Below, piece by piece: positions 43,449 through 56,414 of a stretch of 64,000 nt of DNA (position 1 is its first letter; every line of letters begins with the position of its first letter). Source of the stretch: Malania oleifera (lineage: Eukaryota; Streptophyta; Magnoliopsida; Santalales; Ximeniaceae); the NCBI RefSeq assembly GCF_029873635.1, contig NC_080419.1:67595323-67659322 (forward strand), given 5' to 3'. Made by a program: the position numbers and the translations under genes. The notes below the pieces were generated by a model. That model searched no databases and was not told the origin of the DNA. It worked only from the letters and a program-made list of their open reading frames with translations.

Positions 43449-45680
43449 TGTTGACTCTATGAGTCCAATCTGGTTTTGATAATGATAAATCACTTGGTAT
43501 TTGATTTGTGCATTGAGATTGTGAAATGGAACAATATTTAGCATGCACGGAAAGATAACAAGTCAATGAAGCCATGATGATTAAAGCATATACAACTTGG
43601 CACAATCCATGGAACTAAAAGAGTTGAAGAATGAAGATGCAACTGGCAAGTTCAAGATTGTCACAGGAATGAGTATTTAGAATTGAATGTATTTGCATAT
43701 ATCATATCATTTAATTTGAAGCTCAACATATACCCTAGATTGACCTTAGGACTCATGCATCTCATGAACATATTTAGGGGATATTTGTGGACTTAGAGAT
43801 ATTGTTAAAACCCTAAAAAATATTTTACAAAAGAGTAAAGAAAGTGTGCCAAAGAAAATTTTTCAAATTAAAAGGGCAAATCCAGAAGTTGGTCAATTCA
43901 GAAGACCGAACTCAACGTTCAGTCGTCTGAAGATGTAACTTCAGAAGACAAAAGTTAAGCTCAGTCGTCTAAAGAATTTCTTCGAAAAACTGAAGATTAA
44001 GTTTAGTTGTTTGAAGAATTAATGGTCAAACACAAAACCGGTCAGAAGCACATCAGAAGACTGAACTCAGACTTCAGTCGTCTGAACTCGACACTTCAGA
44101 AGACTGAACCCCAACTTCAGTTGTCTGACCCTGTGTCCAAGTTAATTTTTCGAAGCTCTTAGGAACTTTAGTCGTTTGAACCTGCGAGAAACATTAAAAT
44201 TTTAATTTTTTGTGAGAGAACACGCGAGTTAATTTTTGATTAAACAATTAAGATTCATTCTAAGGGCAAGGTACCTATATAATGAACATCTAAACCCTAG
44301 TGCCCAACCAAGATCAACAAGAACAAGAAAAACGATATGAAACAACCACAAGAAGAAGAAAATCGAACCTTTGTCATACAATTGAGCATATTAGAACAGC
44401 TTGGGAGATCACACTACTGAGGATGCGATTGGTATTTCAAATATTATACTACAAATTTAAGCTAAAGATACTTTGATCCTTAAAAGGTTTTCTTGTGATT
44501 ATTTTGCAATCATTTTGATATTGAGGTTTGGAAAATCAATATACTTGTTAATATTTATTCTTATAGAGTTCTTCATATAAATTGATTTGCTTGTTGATAT
44601 TTAGTTTTCAAAGAGTTTTTCATCTCAAAATCTATTATTGAATATAAGTTGAGTGATTGATCATGAGAGTGTTTAATTATAGATTATTTAGATAAGATCA
44701 CTACTTAAGAAAGGTTTTCGCCATTGGTTAAACGGTTTTGATTCAAGTGTGTATTCAGTTAAAGGCTCTATATTTTTTATATCAAAAAACCACTTAGAGT
44801 AAATATCCTTAGTGTTATATTATTAAGGGATATTTTCTGAAAAACATTATATTAGGTTTTTGATCTTTGGAAATCATATTATATATATATATATTTGCAT
44901 ATTAGAAAGATCATATCGTGGTTAAATATTTGAAAGAAAGCCTTACGATTTTGATCGATATAATATTCAAGAAAAAGCTTTTGATAAGTTCACATTTGAT
45001 ATTCATGCATTTTCGCAAAGTGAACTAGAATCCTAATTTTTTCCAAATCTTTTATTTATATAATTACTTGGGAAATTTGATAAAAGGGGAATTGGTTGAA
45101 CCATTTCATTCATATAACGATTGTATCGTTTCATACATACTGAACTTCAAGTTTCATCATATGTATATGTGATTGGTTTCAATTGTACTCACTAGCTTTG
45201 TTAAAAGCGAATCTTGAATTATTTTGTAGATTTGATATTATATTGTAATCATGGTTCAGGTTGTGAACCGGGTGAGGAGGAAGTTGTGCCTCTTATAAGC
45301 AGCGGATGTAAAAGAAGATCCGTCCTAGTTAAAGGAGCAGGGAATTAGTGGAATCCTTGAGTGGGTTGCTCAAGGTGAGGACGTAGGCCCGGTTGGCTAA
45401 ACCTCATAAAATCTGTGTTTGCCTTCTCTCTTCCTTTACTCTTTTTATTTTCCGCATTGCATTTTATTACTCGTATTTCATGTGTGTATGTTTGAAAAAC
45501 CTCACACGCACTTGATATTAATTGAGAAAACATTCATTGATATAATAATTTAAATCAGCCTCAAACCCCTGCAATTAATTTGAAAAATATAGAAATAGGG
45601 TTTAAGTGGTAAGTAATATTAAAGGATTTTAAAAATACCCAATTCACCCCCCCTCTTGGGATTACACACCTAAATTAACA
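43449..45680 (+). repeat. Copia-2 5' LTR (2,232 bp)
   Basis: TGTTGACTCTATGAG at the start, cctaaattaaCA at the end. Contains an array of short palindromic words at 43870-44190, a TATA-like ctatataatg near 44276, and a (TA) run at 44880. Confidence 0.93.
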
Positions 45681-45698
45681 TTTGGTATCAAAGCGGGT
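45681..45698 (+). promoter_or_regulatory. Copia-2 primer binding site
   Basis: tttggtatcaaagcgggt directly after the LTR; tggtatca(g/a)agc is the usual complement of the initiator Met-tRNA 3' end in plant copia elements. Confidence 0.85.
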
Positions 45699-45735
45699 TT
45701 ACATAGACTTAATTGTTCATTTGTAAAAGGATCAC

Positions 45736-47411
45736 ATGGCACACATTAGTCTAACTCCATTTGGTGAGGGACACTTATCCACTAGACCACCAATTTTCTG
45801 TGGTGTGAATTACACCTATTGGAAATGTAGAATGAGCATATACCTGTTAAATGTGGATTGGAAGGTATGAAAAATAGTTACTAAGGGAAATCATGTTCCC
45901 ATGAAAGTAATTGATAAGGTAAGTGTACCTAAAACTTAAGATGAGTATACAGAGGAAGATTGGAAATATGTACAAATAAATGCTACTGCGATGAACTTAC
46001 TTTTCTGTGCACTAGATGTAAATGAATTTAATAGAGTAATGACATGTAACTCTGCTAAAGAGATTTGGAAAAAAATAGAAGTTACATATGAAGAAACTAA
46101 GGAAGTAAAAGATAGCAGGATAGGCATGCTCACCAATGAGTATGAAGCGTTTAGAATGACTGCCGATGAATCTATCCAATCCATGTACACTAGATTCACA
46201 CACATAACAAATTCTTTAAATGCTCTTGTTAAATCTTATCCTACTTATGATTTGATTAGGAAAATATTCAGGGGACCACCTCCAATTTGGGAAGCTAAAG
46301 CTACTGCAATATCTGAAGGGAGAAATCTCAAGGAGATGTCAGTTGACGAACTAATTGGATCACTCATCACCTATGAGCTTGCTTTAAATGTGAGGAAGAA
46401 TGAACAAAGTAAAGCAAAGAAAGCCACAACACTTAAGGCATTATCTCACTGCTCAAGTGAGGGAAGTGACTCGGAATCGAATGACAACATGGCACTCATC
46501 ACTAAGATATTTGGAGAGTTCATGAGAAAGAACAAGAAATACACTAGAAAATTCAAGGGCTCAAAAGTGGAAAGGGAGAGTCAAGAAGAAGGAAACAAAA
46601 AGATGATCCCGCCATGTTCTATAATTGCAGAGAATTTGGATACATCAAGCTGGATTGTCCCTAGCTGAAGAAAGTGTCTAAGAAAAAGAAAAAGAAGGCT
46701 TTAAAAGTGGGCTGGGACACACATAGTACCAGTAGTTCGGAATTGGAATCAAGTGATAACGAGATGGAAAATCTATGTCTAATGGCACACGATGACTATG
46801 AGGTACAATCATTCTGTTCTGCATCATCTTACTATTGTAGTGATTCCAAAAATGAAAATAGCTTGCTCTCGTATGATGAATTGCATCAGGAATATTTATA
46901 CACTCTTAAAATGTTTGAGAAAATGATTAAGAAAAATTATGGTTTGAAATTAAATTTGAAGGAATTTTCAAAGTTAGTTGAACATCAAAATGAATCTCAT
47001 GCATCTCTCATGAAAGACATGGATTTGAAAATTGAGGAGTTAGAAAAGAATTTGAAAGATAAAACTAAGATTATTTGTAAATTTACTGAGGGCCAAAATA
47101 ATTTTGAAAAACTCCTAGGAGTTCAAAGAAATTCCCTAGAAAAGGAAGGTCTTGGTTTTAATGGGAAGGAGAATATAAAACAGAAACATCTCAACATGGG
47201 ATATTTTGTAAGTGAGTCAAATTATATGTTCCAACTAAGACTATCATACAAATATTACATGTTTTAAATGTAAGAGGTTGGGTCACATTAAATTTGATTG
47301 TCCTTTCAAAAATAAAGATGTCAAACTTAAGAAAGTTTGGAAAGTCAAAGGAGAATATAGTACTAACCCCCATGGACTCAATAAAATCTGGGTACCAAAA
47401 GTAGTTATCTG
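45736..47411 (+). pseudogene. Copia-2 gag, broken
   Basis: Starts MAHISLTPF at 45736. A TGA replaces Trp near 45868 (VDWKV, stop) and a TAA follows near 45937. The central capsid block is open from 45991: FNRVMTCNSAKEIW, YEAFRM, PPPIWEAKATAISEGRN, SVDELIGSLITYELAL. The first zinc knuckle (about 46608-46660) needs a frameshift and has lost its first Cys and its His (FYNCREFGYIKLDC). A Ser/acid linker and coiled coil follow (46680-47150). After another frameshift the second knuckle CFKCKRLGHIKFDC (about 47255-47300) is intact. The ending KIWVPK precedes the protease. A dead copy, but the best template of the three gags here. Confidence 0.9.
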
Positions 47412-47425
47412 ATTATGTCCTGCAG

Positions 47426-50400
47426 ATGTGCTTGAGATTGTCCTCCTCGAAGGACAAGTGGTATATGGATAGCGGATGCTTGCGACACATGATAGGAGAT
47501 AAAACTAAATTTGCATCTATCATATCCAAAGATGAAGGATTCGTTACATTTGGGGACAACTCTAAAGGTAAAATCATCGGAGTTGGTAAGGTTTGTAAGG
47601 AACCTTCACTTGTCATTGATAATGTGTTGTTGGTTGATGGACTGAAACATAACTTATTGAGTATAAGTCAACTATGTGAAAAAGGTTATAAAGTCTCATT
47701 TGAACCTGACAAATGCACAGTAGAGAACAAATCTGAAAATAAAATATTGTTTACTGCTGATTGTCATGAAAATGTATACATCACTAGTCTTGATAATCTT
47801 GCATCTCAACATGTTACTTGTTTCTCTGCCATAAATGAGATTAGTTGGATTTGGCATAGGATACTAGGACACACAAACATGGATTTAATATCTAAACTTG
47901 TCAAGGAAGAATTAGTTAAGGGATTGCCTAAGACTAAATTTGCGAAAGATAAAATCTGTGATGCATGCCAACTAGGAAAACGAGCAAGAACGAGCTTTAA
48001 GAAGAAGAAAGTAATCTCTACTACTAGGCCACTTCAAATGCTACACTTAGATCTATTTGGTCAAAACCCTATTCAGAGTTTAGGAGGAAAATCATACGCA
48101 TTCATTATAGTCGACGATTATTCAAGATATTCATGGGTTCTATTTTTAGGTCTCAAAGATGAAGTGTGTGAACAATTCACAAATATGTGTAAGAAAATTC
48201 AAAATGAAAAGGGCTATACAATCACTAAAAACCAAAAGAATAGGGGTACATAATTTAAAAATCAAAGCATGGAAGAATACTGAAATTCGTTAGGAATAGC
48301 TTATAATTTTTTTGGCTCCTAGAACACCAGAGCAAAATGGTGTAGTTGAAAGGAAGAATAGGTCTATACAAGAAATGACCAGAACTATGCTTAATGAACA
48401 TAAACTTCCTAAGTACTTTTGGGCTGAGGCAATAAATATCACCTGCTATCTTCTAAATAGAGTTTTGATTAGATCGTCTCTAAATAAGACTCCGTACGAA
48501 TTATGAAATAGCTATAGACCAAACATATCATATTTTCATGTCTTTGGCTGTAAATGATTTGTACTTAGAGACAATGAACATTTAGGAAATTTGATGTGAA
48601 ATCAAATGAGGGTATCTTCCTAGGGTATGCCTTACATAGTAAAGCCTACAAAGTATACAACAAACAAACATTAACCGTTATAGAATCCATTCATGTAGTG
48701 TTTGATGAGTCAAATCCCTTCTTAAAAAGAACTAATGAATATGGAATTGAGATAAATAAGGAATTTGAAAAACTATCCATTGAGAATGATTAAGGAAAGA
48801 AAAATGAAATTAAGGAACCATCTGCTGAAACTAATCAAATTGAAAATGAGGTTAATGAACTACCTAGAGAATGGAAGTACATAAAGAATCATCCCACTGA
48901 TCAAATAATAGGTGAACCATTACGTGGAGTAACCACACGATCCTCACTTAGGAATATGATTAGTCATTTTGCCTTTCTATCTCAAGAAGAACCAAGGAAT
49001 GTGAGTGAAGCAATTGAGGATAAATTGTGGGTGTTGTCCATGCAAAAAGAGTTAAACCAGTTTGAGAGAAACAAAGTATGGACATTAGTTCCTAGACCTG
49101 AGGATAAGACAATCATTGGAACAAAATGGATATATAAGAACAAGAAAGATGAACATGGGATATTTTTTAGAAATAAGGCTAGACTAGTAGCTCAGGGATA
49201 TAACCAGGAAGAAGGAATAGATTTAGAAGAAACCTTTGCACCTGTAGCTAGAATGGAAGCCATTCGAATGCTTTTAGTCTATGCTGCTTTTAAGGATTTC
49301 AAGCTATATCAAATGGATATCAAAAATGAATTTTTAGATGGCTACATAAGTGAATAGGTATATAGAACAACCCCTAAGTTTTGAAAACCATAAGAATCCA
49401 GATCACGCTTATAGACTAAAAAAAGCCTTATATGGTTTAAAGCAAGCTCCTGGAGCTTGGCATGAGAGACTAAGCGGCTTTCTACTGGATAATGGATTTA
49501 TTAGAGGAAGGATAGACACAAATATTTTTATCAAGTCTAAGAAAGATAACATGCTCCTAGTTCAAGTATATGTAGATGATATCATATTTGGAGTTACAAA
49601 TAAGGACTTGTGCAATGAGTTTTCTAGTACTATGTAAAATGAATTTGAGATGAGCATGATGGGTGAACTAAATTTCTTCCTAAGACTTCAGATCAACCAA
49701 GCAAAACATGGAATTTTATAAATCAATCGAAGTAGATTAGAGATCTACTCAAAAAGTTTAATATGGAAGATGGAAAAATACTAGGAACACCTATGAGCGC
49801 TTCTTTGAAATTAGACAAAGATGAACAAGATATACCAGTAGATGTCAAGCTCTATCGGGGAATAATCGGTAGTTTACTTTTTTTGACTGCCAGCAGACCT
49901 GACTTAATGTTTGGCATATTATTGTGCACAAGATTTCAAGCTGCACCAAAAGAGACATTTGTTAGCTGTTAAACGAATACTTAGATACCTGATAGGAACC
50001 ATAGAACTTGGGTTATGGTATCCTAAGTATACATCTTTTGAGATTATCAGCTATTCAAATTCTGATTTTGCTAGTAGCAAAGTGGATAGGAAGAGCACGA
50101 GTGGTAGATGTCATTTCTTAGGACATTCTTTAGTCTCTTGGTTTTCCAAGAAACAAAATTCAATAGATCTTTCCACAATTGAGACTGAATATGTAGCGAC
50201 AGGAAGTTGTTGTGCTCAAACACTATACATGAAGCAACAACAGAAGGATTTTGGATTGAGCTATGACACAATACCTGTAAGATGTGATAATACGAGTGCA
50301 ATAAACATCTCAAAGAATCCTATATTACATTAACAAACTAAACATATAGAAATAAGACATCATTTTCTTCGTGATCATGTGCAAAAAGGAGATGTGACAC

Positions 50401-50519
50401 TTAAGTTTGTATGCACAGATGAACAATGGGCAGACATATTCACGAAACCACTTGTGGAGGTTAGGTTTATCCAAATTAGGCAAGAATTAGGTCTGATGCA
50501 TAGTCTAGAGGTTGCCTAG
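47426..50519 (+). pseudogene. Copia-2 pol: protease, integrase, RT, RNase H, broken
   Basis: Protease: WYMDSG (Asp codon 47468). Linker: LLVDGLKHNLLSISQL. Integrase: zinc part WHRILGH ... CDACQLGK, core HLDLFG and VDDYSR. The second catalytic Asp of the DDE triad appears changed (QKNRGT, stop, F, where SDxGxEF is usual). The Glu side PEQNGVVERKN is present after a frameshift (48312). [25 protein letters not shown] (first Asp), a TAG after YISE, LKKALYGLKQAP, YVDDIIFG at 49569-49592. RNase H: KSTSGRCHFLG, STIETEYVA, NTSAINISKN, HHFLRDHVQKGD, ADIFTKPL, ending GLMHSLEVA-stop at 50519. At least six lesions. No third ORF follows, unlike Copia-3. Confidence 0.93.
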
Positions 50520-51114
50520 AATTATATTAGATGACATAATTCAGGGGGAGCAATGTCACTTAATATTCAAAATTAGTTAAAAATTTCATATTCAACTCAT
50601 TTTTTCTCATTCGGTATCACAGTAGTTAACATTTGGTATCATGATAAGAGTATATTAACTTACACATGTTAATCCTCACATAATCCTTGAAATCTACCAC
50701 ACTGTGTATGTTCATAATGCAATTTACATTAAACAGCACAGTTGTCTACATTAGCAAGATGGAGAAGTAAAATTTTTCAAATTTGATGGTTGCATTAGCT
50801 GTCTGCCACTCATGTATTATTATTATACACATTTTTGTTGATGTAAAAATGGGGAGAAGAATCAGGCTACAGCAAAAAATGGGCAAAAATGAAACTAATT
50901 ATGCAAAGGGGGAGAAGAATCAGGCTATAGCAAGAAAAAATGGGTAAAAATGGTTTGGCAAAACTAATTGTGTATGAGCATGAGCATATCTTATTTGACA
51001 TAAGCATATTTCATTTGTTGAATATTTGATGCATTATTTTAGGGGGAGCCTTGTTAGGCATAACCCATTTTATATTTTTACTCGTGTATTTGTCATCATC
51101 AAAAAGGGGGAGAC
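50520..51114 (+). other. Copia-2 3' untranslated region and polypurine tract
   Basis: Non-coding. The words agggggagaagaatcaggct and aaaatgggYaaaaatg occur twice (near 50848-50895 and 50905-50955). Several G-rich purine tracts are present; the one next to the LTR is aaaaagggggaga (51101-51113). Confidence 0.8.
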
Positions 51115-52574
51115 TGTTGACTCTATGAGTCCAATCTGGTTTTAATAATGACAAATCACTTGGTATTTGATCTATGCATTGAGATTGTGAATAGGAACAA
51201 TATTTAGCATGCATGGAAAGATAACAAGTCATGGAAGCCATGAAGATTAAAGCATACACAACTTGGCACAATCCATGGAACTAAAAGAGTTGAAGAATGA
51301 AGATGCAAGCGGCAAGTTCAAGATCATCATGGGAATGGGTATTTAGAACTGAATTTATTTGCATATTTTATATGATTTAATTTGAGGCTCAACATATACC
51401 CTAGACTGACCTTAGGACTCATGCATCTCATGAACATCTTTAGGGGATATTTGTGGACTTAGAGATATTGTTAAAACCTTGAAAAATATTTTACAAAAGA
51501 GTAAAGAAAGAGTGCAAAAGCAAATTTTTCAAATTAAAAGGGCAAATCTAGAAGTTGGTCAGTTCAGAAGACCGAACTCAACGTTTAGTCGTCTGAAGAT
51601 GTAACTTCAGAAGACCGAAGTTAAACTTAGTCGTTTGAAGAATTTCTTTAGAAGAGTGAAGATTAAGTTCAGTCATATGAAGAATTAATGATAAAACACA
51701 GAACCTAACAAATGCACATCAGAAGACTGAACTCTGACTTCAGTCGTTTTAGCCCAACACTTCAGAAGACTGAACCCCAACTTTAGTTGTCTGACCCTGT
51801 GTCCAGGTTAATTTTTTGAAGCTCTTAGGAAATTTAGTCATCAGGGCTCTAACCCTCAGTCGTCTGAACCTATGGGAAAGATTAAAATTTAATTTTTTAT
51901 GAGAGAACACGCGAGTTAGTTTTTGATCCAACGGTTAAGATTCATTTTAAGGGCAAGGTACCTATATAATGAACATCTAAACCCTAGTGCCCCAACCAAA
52001 ATCAACAAGAACAAGAAGAATGATAAGAAACAACCACAAGAAGAAGAAAATCAAACCTTTGGCATACGATTGAGCATATTAGCACAACTTGGGAGATCAC
52101 ACTACTGAGGTTGTGATTGGGATTTGAAATCTTATATTACAAATCGGAGCTAAAGCTACTTTGATCCTCAAATGGCTTTCTAGTGATTATTTTGCAATCA
52201 TTTTGATATTAAGGTTTGGAAAATCAATATACTTATTAATATTTATTCTTATAGAGTTCTTCATATAAATTGATTAGCTTGTTGATATTTAGTTTTCAAA
52301 GAGTTTTTCATCTCAAAATCTATTATTGAATATAAGCTGAGTGATTGATCTTGATAGTGTTTACTTATAGATTATTTAGATAAGATCACTACTTAAGAAA
52401 GGTTTTTGCCATTGGTTAAACGGTTTTGATTCAAACGTGCACTCAGTTAAAGGCTCTATATTTTTTATATCACAAAACCACTTGAGTAAATATCCGTAGT
52501 GTTCATAACTATTTATATTATTGAGGGATATTTTCTGAAAAAACTTTTTATTAGGTTTTTGATATTTGGAAATC

Positions 52575-52612
<38 letters not shown>

Positions 52613-53385
52613 TATTAGAAAGATCATATTGTGGTTGAATATTTGAAAGCCTTCTGATTTTGATCCATATAATATTCAAGACCAAACTTTTGATAAGTTC
52701 ACATTTGATATTCGTGCATTTTCGCAAAGCATACTAGAACCCTAATTTTCTCCAAAGCTTTTATTTATATTACTTGTGAGATTTGATAAAAGGGAAATTG
52801 GTTGAAGCATTTCATTTATATAACGATTGTATCGTTTCATACATACTGAGCTTCAAGTTTCATCATATGTATATATGATAGGTTTCAATTGTACTCACTA
52901 GCTTTGTTAGAAGTGAATCTTGAGATGTTTTGCAAATTTGATATTATAGTGTAATCATGGTTTGGGTTGTGAACTGGGTGAGGAGGAAGTTGTGCCTCTT
53001 GTAAGCAGCGGATGTAAGGGAAGCTCCATTCCGGTTAAAGGAGCGAGGAATCAGTGGAATCCTTGAGTGGGTTGCTCAAGGCGAGGACGTAGGCCAGGTT
53101 AGCTGAACCTCGTAAAATCTGTGTTTGCCTTCTCTCTTCCTTTACTCTTTTTTATTTTCCACACTGCATTTCATTACTCGTATTTCATGTGTGTATGTTT
53201 GAATAACCTCACACGCACTTGATAAATAATTGGGAAAGCATTCATTGATATAACAATTTAAATCAACCTCAAACCCCTGCAATTATTTTGAAAAATATAA
53301 AAATAGGGTTTAAGTGGTAAATAATATTAAAGGATTTTAAAAATACCCAATTCACCCCCCTTTTGGGATTACACCTAAATTAACA
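51115..53385 (+). repeat. Copia-2 3' LTR (2,271 bp)
   Basis: Aligns end to end with 43449-45680. Carries the palindrome array at 51545-51880 and a longer (TA)n run at 52580-52608 than the 5' copy. Confidence 0.93.
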
Positions 53386-53391
53386 CCTTTT

Positions 53392-54877
53392 GTTTTCAAT
53401 TCCATTATATCCAATTCCTTCTTTGTCTAATGACATTCTTTGGGTTCCAATTAACTTTTCAAAGTTCTCTTTTCCTTTTGTAAAATTGTAGATGATTTTA
53501 ACTTTATCTTCAATTCTACTTTTAAGATCTTTTATTTCTAATTCTTTATTGCTTTCATCATTTACTTGAAGTTTTTCCAAATCTTGGGACATTTTTCTTT
53601 TTCAATTGATATTGAAGTTTCTAGTTGATTTTTGAGTGTTTCATTTTGTTCTTTTAACGTTCTGTTTCTTTTTTTTTTACTTTTATAAACTTATTATGTA
53701 ATGCAAACAACTCAGCCTGAATTTATTTATATGATGGCATACTTTCACATGAGTCACTACATGATTCATCACTAGATTCTTCAGATGAACTGGAATAGTA
53801 ATTTACTTCAGCATGTTTTGCCATGAAGCAGATTTTTGCTACTTCTTGTTCACTTGATTGGTTCTTTGATTCACTTAAGCTTGTATCATCCCATGTAGTA
53901 GCTTTCATAGCCTTGTTGTTGTTGTTGTTGTTGTCGTTCTTGAGTTGTGGACAATTAGGTTTAATATATTCAACCTTTTTGCAATTGTAACACGTAGGAG
54001 GTTCATTCTTAGTTTCCTTTTTTCTTGTTTCTCCTTTTTCAGATTTTGCACCTCTAAACTTTCTAGGAAATTTCTTATTTTTCTTGAAGAACTTTCCAAG
54101 TCTCCTAGTGAGCAATACTATTTCATCATCATCAAATTCATTATCATCTTCTTCTTCACTAGAAATTTCTTTAGCTTTAATGGCTATTGATTTCTTCTGT
54201 TTGTTATTTTCAGAATTTCTTTCATTCATAGTCATCTCATAGGTGAGAAGCGATCCTATTAATTCATCTAGGGAGGTATTTTTGAGATTTCTTCCTTTTG
54301 TAATTTTTGTGGCTTTAGGTTCCCAAATTGGTGGAAGTCCTCTAATGATTTTTTGGATCATCTCATATGTAGAGTAGTTTTTCCCTAAGGCATTTAGGGA
54401 GTTTATTATATGGGCAAACCAATTGTACATATTAGTGATGGTTTCATTCAGGTTCATCCTAAAGGCCTTATACTTGCTTGTGGGCATGTCGATTCTACTA
54501 TCTCTAATAGGAATCATTCCTTCATAGGTTACCTCTAGTTTATACCATATTTCTTTAGCTGATTTACATGCCATGGCCCTATTAAATTCAATTATGTTAA
54601 GAGCACAATATAGTGCATTCATAGCACTTAAATTTACTTACAACATTTTATGGTCATTGTTGGTCATCTCTTTTTCCTCTTTAGGTATTTCTTTTCCATC
54701 CACAATTTTAGTGGGGATAAGGTCGCTTTGTATGGCAACTTTCCATGCTTTTCAATCTATAGTTTGTAAATAGATTCTCATTCTTTGTTTCCAAAAGGTG
54801 TAGTTAACACCACAAAAGATAGGAGGTCAAGTTGAGTATTGTCCCTCTGCAGAGGGAGATACACCTAGATGTGCCAT
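53392..54877 (-). pseudogene. Copia-3 gag, N-terminal part (right of Copia-2)
   Basis: Starts MAHLGVSPSAEGQ at 54877, with an early TGA (YST-stop-PPIF) and a stop near 54755. Open from 54622 for 299 codons: NALYCALNIIEFNRAM, LPPIWEPKATKI, SLDELIGSLLTYEM, acidic stretch EEEDDNEFDDDE, first knuckle CYNCKKVEYIKPNC (His lost), Ser-rich acidic tail. The coiled-coil part continues at 53592 (LEKLQVNDESNKELEI) to YNGIENKR at 53392, where Copia-2 interrupts it. The natural continuation is at 43448. Confidence 0.9.
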
Positions 54878-54917
54878 AGGGATCTTTGTGTAGCTTCTAG
54901 GTTAAGATTTACTACAA

Positions 54918-54934
54918 CCTCATTCTGATACCAA
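54918..54934 (-). promoter_or_regulatory. Copia-3 primer binding site
   Basis: The minus strand reads attggtatcagaatgag directly after the LTR end; tggtatcaga matches the Met-tRNA type primer site of plant copia elements. Confidence 0.85.
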
Positions 54935-56414
54935 TTGAAAAGTAAGGTGTACTCTCAAGTGGGAGGGTGAATTGAGTTTTTAAAATTTTCTTTTAAACCT
55001 CTTTGTTTTATGAGTTTTTTTTAATTAAGAGTTAACCTAACAAATCAATCTTCAGCAATCACACAATTTCAATGATATTGATTTGCAACCTTAAAAGTCC
55101 AACCTACAATCCTTTTTCATATGTCAATCCAATAAACAACATAGTATGCTGATTTAAATAAGAATCAAACTTAGAAATTCAGCAGGCCTCCAATATTCAA
55201 CCCTTTTAATGTTGATTGGTAATTGATGAATAACTTGTATAAAGAACATACTCCCTTAGATGGTTTCTGCAAGATTCAATTAACATACTTCCCTTTTTAA
55301 GGTTTCCAAAATTCTCAATCACAAAATGATTTCCAGCAATTCAAATAAGCATCCACGCAGTTTATATGTGCTAAAATTTAAAGAGAATAGGGAAGCGAGT
55401 GACACTGAGATTTTTACGAGGTTCAACTATACCTGAGAGGTTTTGTCGACCACATTAAGGGTTCGGTTGACCACTTTAAGAGGTTCGGTTGACCATGGAG
55501 ATTTTGAACTGAGAATATGTTCGACCGTTTTTGGGCAATTTTGAACCCCTTTGTGGGTTCGGTCGACCATAACAGGTTCGATCAGCTTCTCAACTAGGTT
55601 TGGTTGACCATGGCCAAAATGAACTATGAGTTCGGTCAACCAAGTTGGTGGGGTGTCAGACACGTGTTGGTTCGGTCAACCGTGTGAAGTCAAAATGTTG
55701 ACTTCTTAATGGTTCGGTCGATCGATGCATTCGTAATGCCCATAGTTTGGTCGACTATACTTGGTTTGGTCGACCTAGGCATTTATACTGCCAAGGATTC
55801 GGTTGACCAGGCTTTTAAATTAGGCCCAAAAAAACAACGCCGATCGACCGAAGTCAATTTTTGCCCCAAATTTGACCCTAAATTATTTCTAAACCTTTTG
55901 TATGGTTTTAGTCTTTAAAAAAAGGTTTTTTGTGAAGTGTGTTGGTCCCTAGGGTCTATCTATGGTCGTTCTGAGCTATCCATTGACATCATGCATGTAA
56001 TGCATTATATTACAAACCAAATTTAAAAACTAAAATGCATTAGTAATTGAAATTGAATGTCTTCAATCTTCTTGCTCGTGAGTCTTCATGGAATGCGCCA
56101 GATGATATGATTTTTATGTTCTTCTTGGATTTCATCTCTTCCATATGTGTGTGCTAAATTATTAAGTGTGCTTAAGCACTGAATACACACATAAGATACT
56201 TGCGGTTTGTCATTATCAAAACCAGGGATTGGACTCAAAAAGTCAACATTTTGATAACTTGTTTGGAATGTAGGCTTTCAATGTCACTTGTGATATCTTG
56301 ATTTTGAACTTTAATGCTTGATTCTTGAAACATCATCACTTTAACCAAACACATGTTAAATTTCCTTGATTTGTTATCATCAAAATAAGATTTGTAAGTC
56401 TTGTTAGGCCAATA
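54935..56414 (-). repeat. Copia-3 5' LTR (about 1,480 bp)
   Basis: On the minus strand it runs from (ta)ttggcctaacaagactta near 56414 to cttacttttCA at 54935. Both ends resemble Copia-1: start ttggcct-acaag-ctta, end caattcaccc ... ttttca. The array at 55425-55860 repeats a ggttcggtcgacca-type palindromic word at least nine times. The outer end is uncertain by a few bases because the terminal TG reads TA. Confidence 0.82.

Larger units (their letters stand above)
43449..53386 (+). mobile_element. Copia-2: near-complete Ty1/copia (SIRE-like) retrotransposon
   Basis: 5' LTR 43449-45680, Met-tRNA primer site, gag, pol in the order protease, integrase, RT, RNase H, then a 600-bp tail, PPT and 3' LTR 51115-53385. 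Inserted in the gag of Copia-3. The sequence CTTTT lies directly before the 5' LTR (43444-43448) and, after one extra base, behind the 3' LTR (53387-53391). The LTRs differ at about 8 percent of positions over the first 240 bases by hand count, so the insertion is old. Stops and frameshifts in every domain make it non-autonomous. Confidence 0.93.
41307..56414 (-). mobile_element. Copia-3: minus-strand Ty1/copia (SIRE-like), host of two nested elements
   Basis: 5' LTR 54935-56414, primer site, gag (54877-53392, resuming at 43448), protease and pre-integrase linker, an RNase H tail, and a third ORF cut at 41307 by Copia-1. Copia-2 occupies 43449-53386. Integrase, RT and the first part of RNase H are deleted. 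The 3' LTR is not in the window. Confidence 0.85.

Noticed and set aside
43449-43605. N-terminal extension of the minus-strand gag frame
   Set aside because: The first 50 or so codons are antisense Copia-2 LTR. A similar frame appears at the other LTR (51011-51271).
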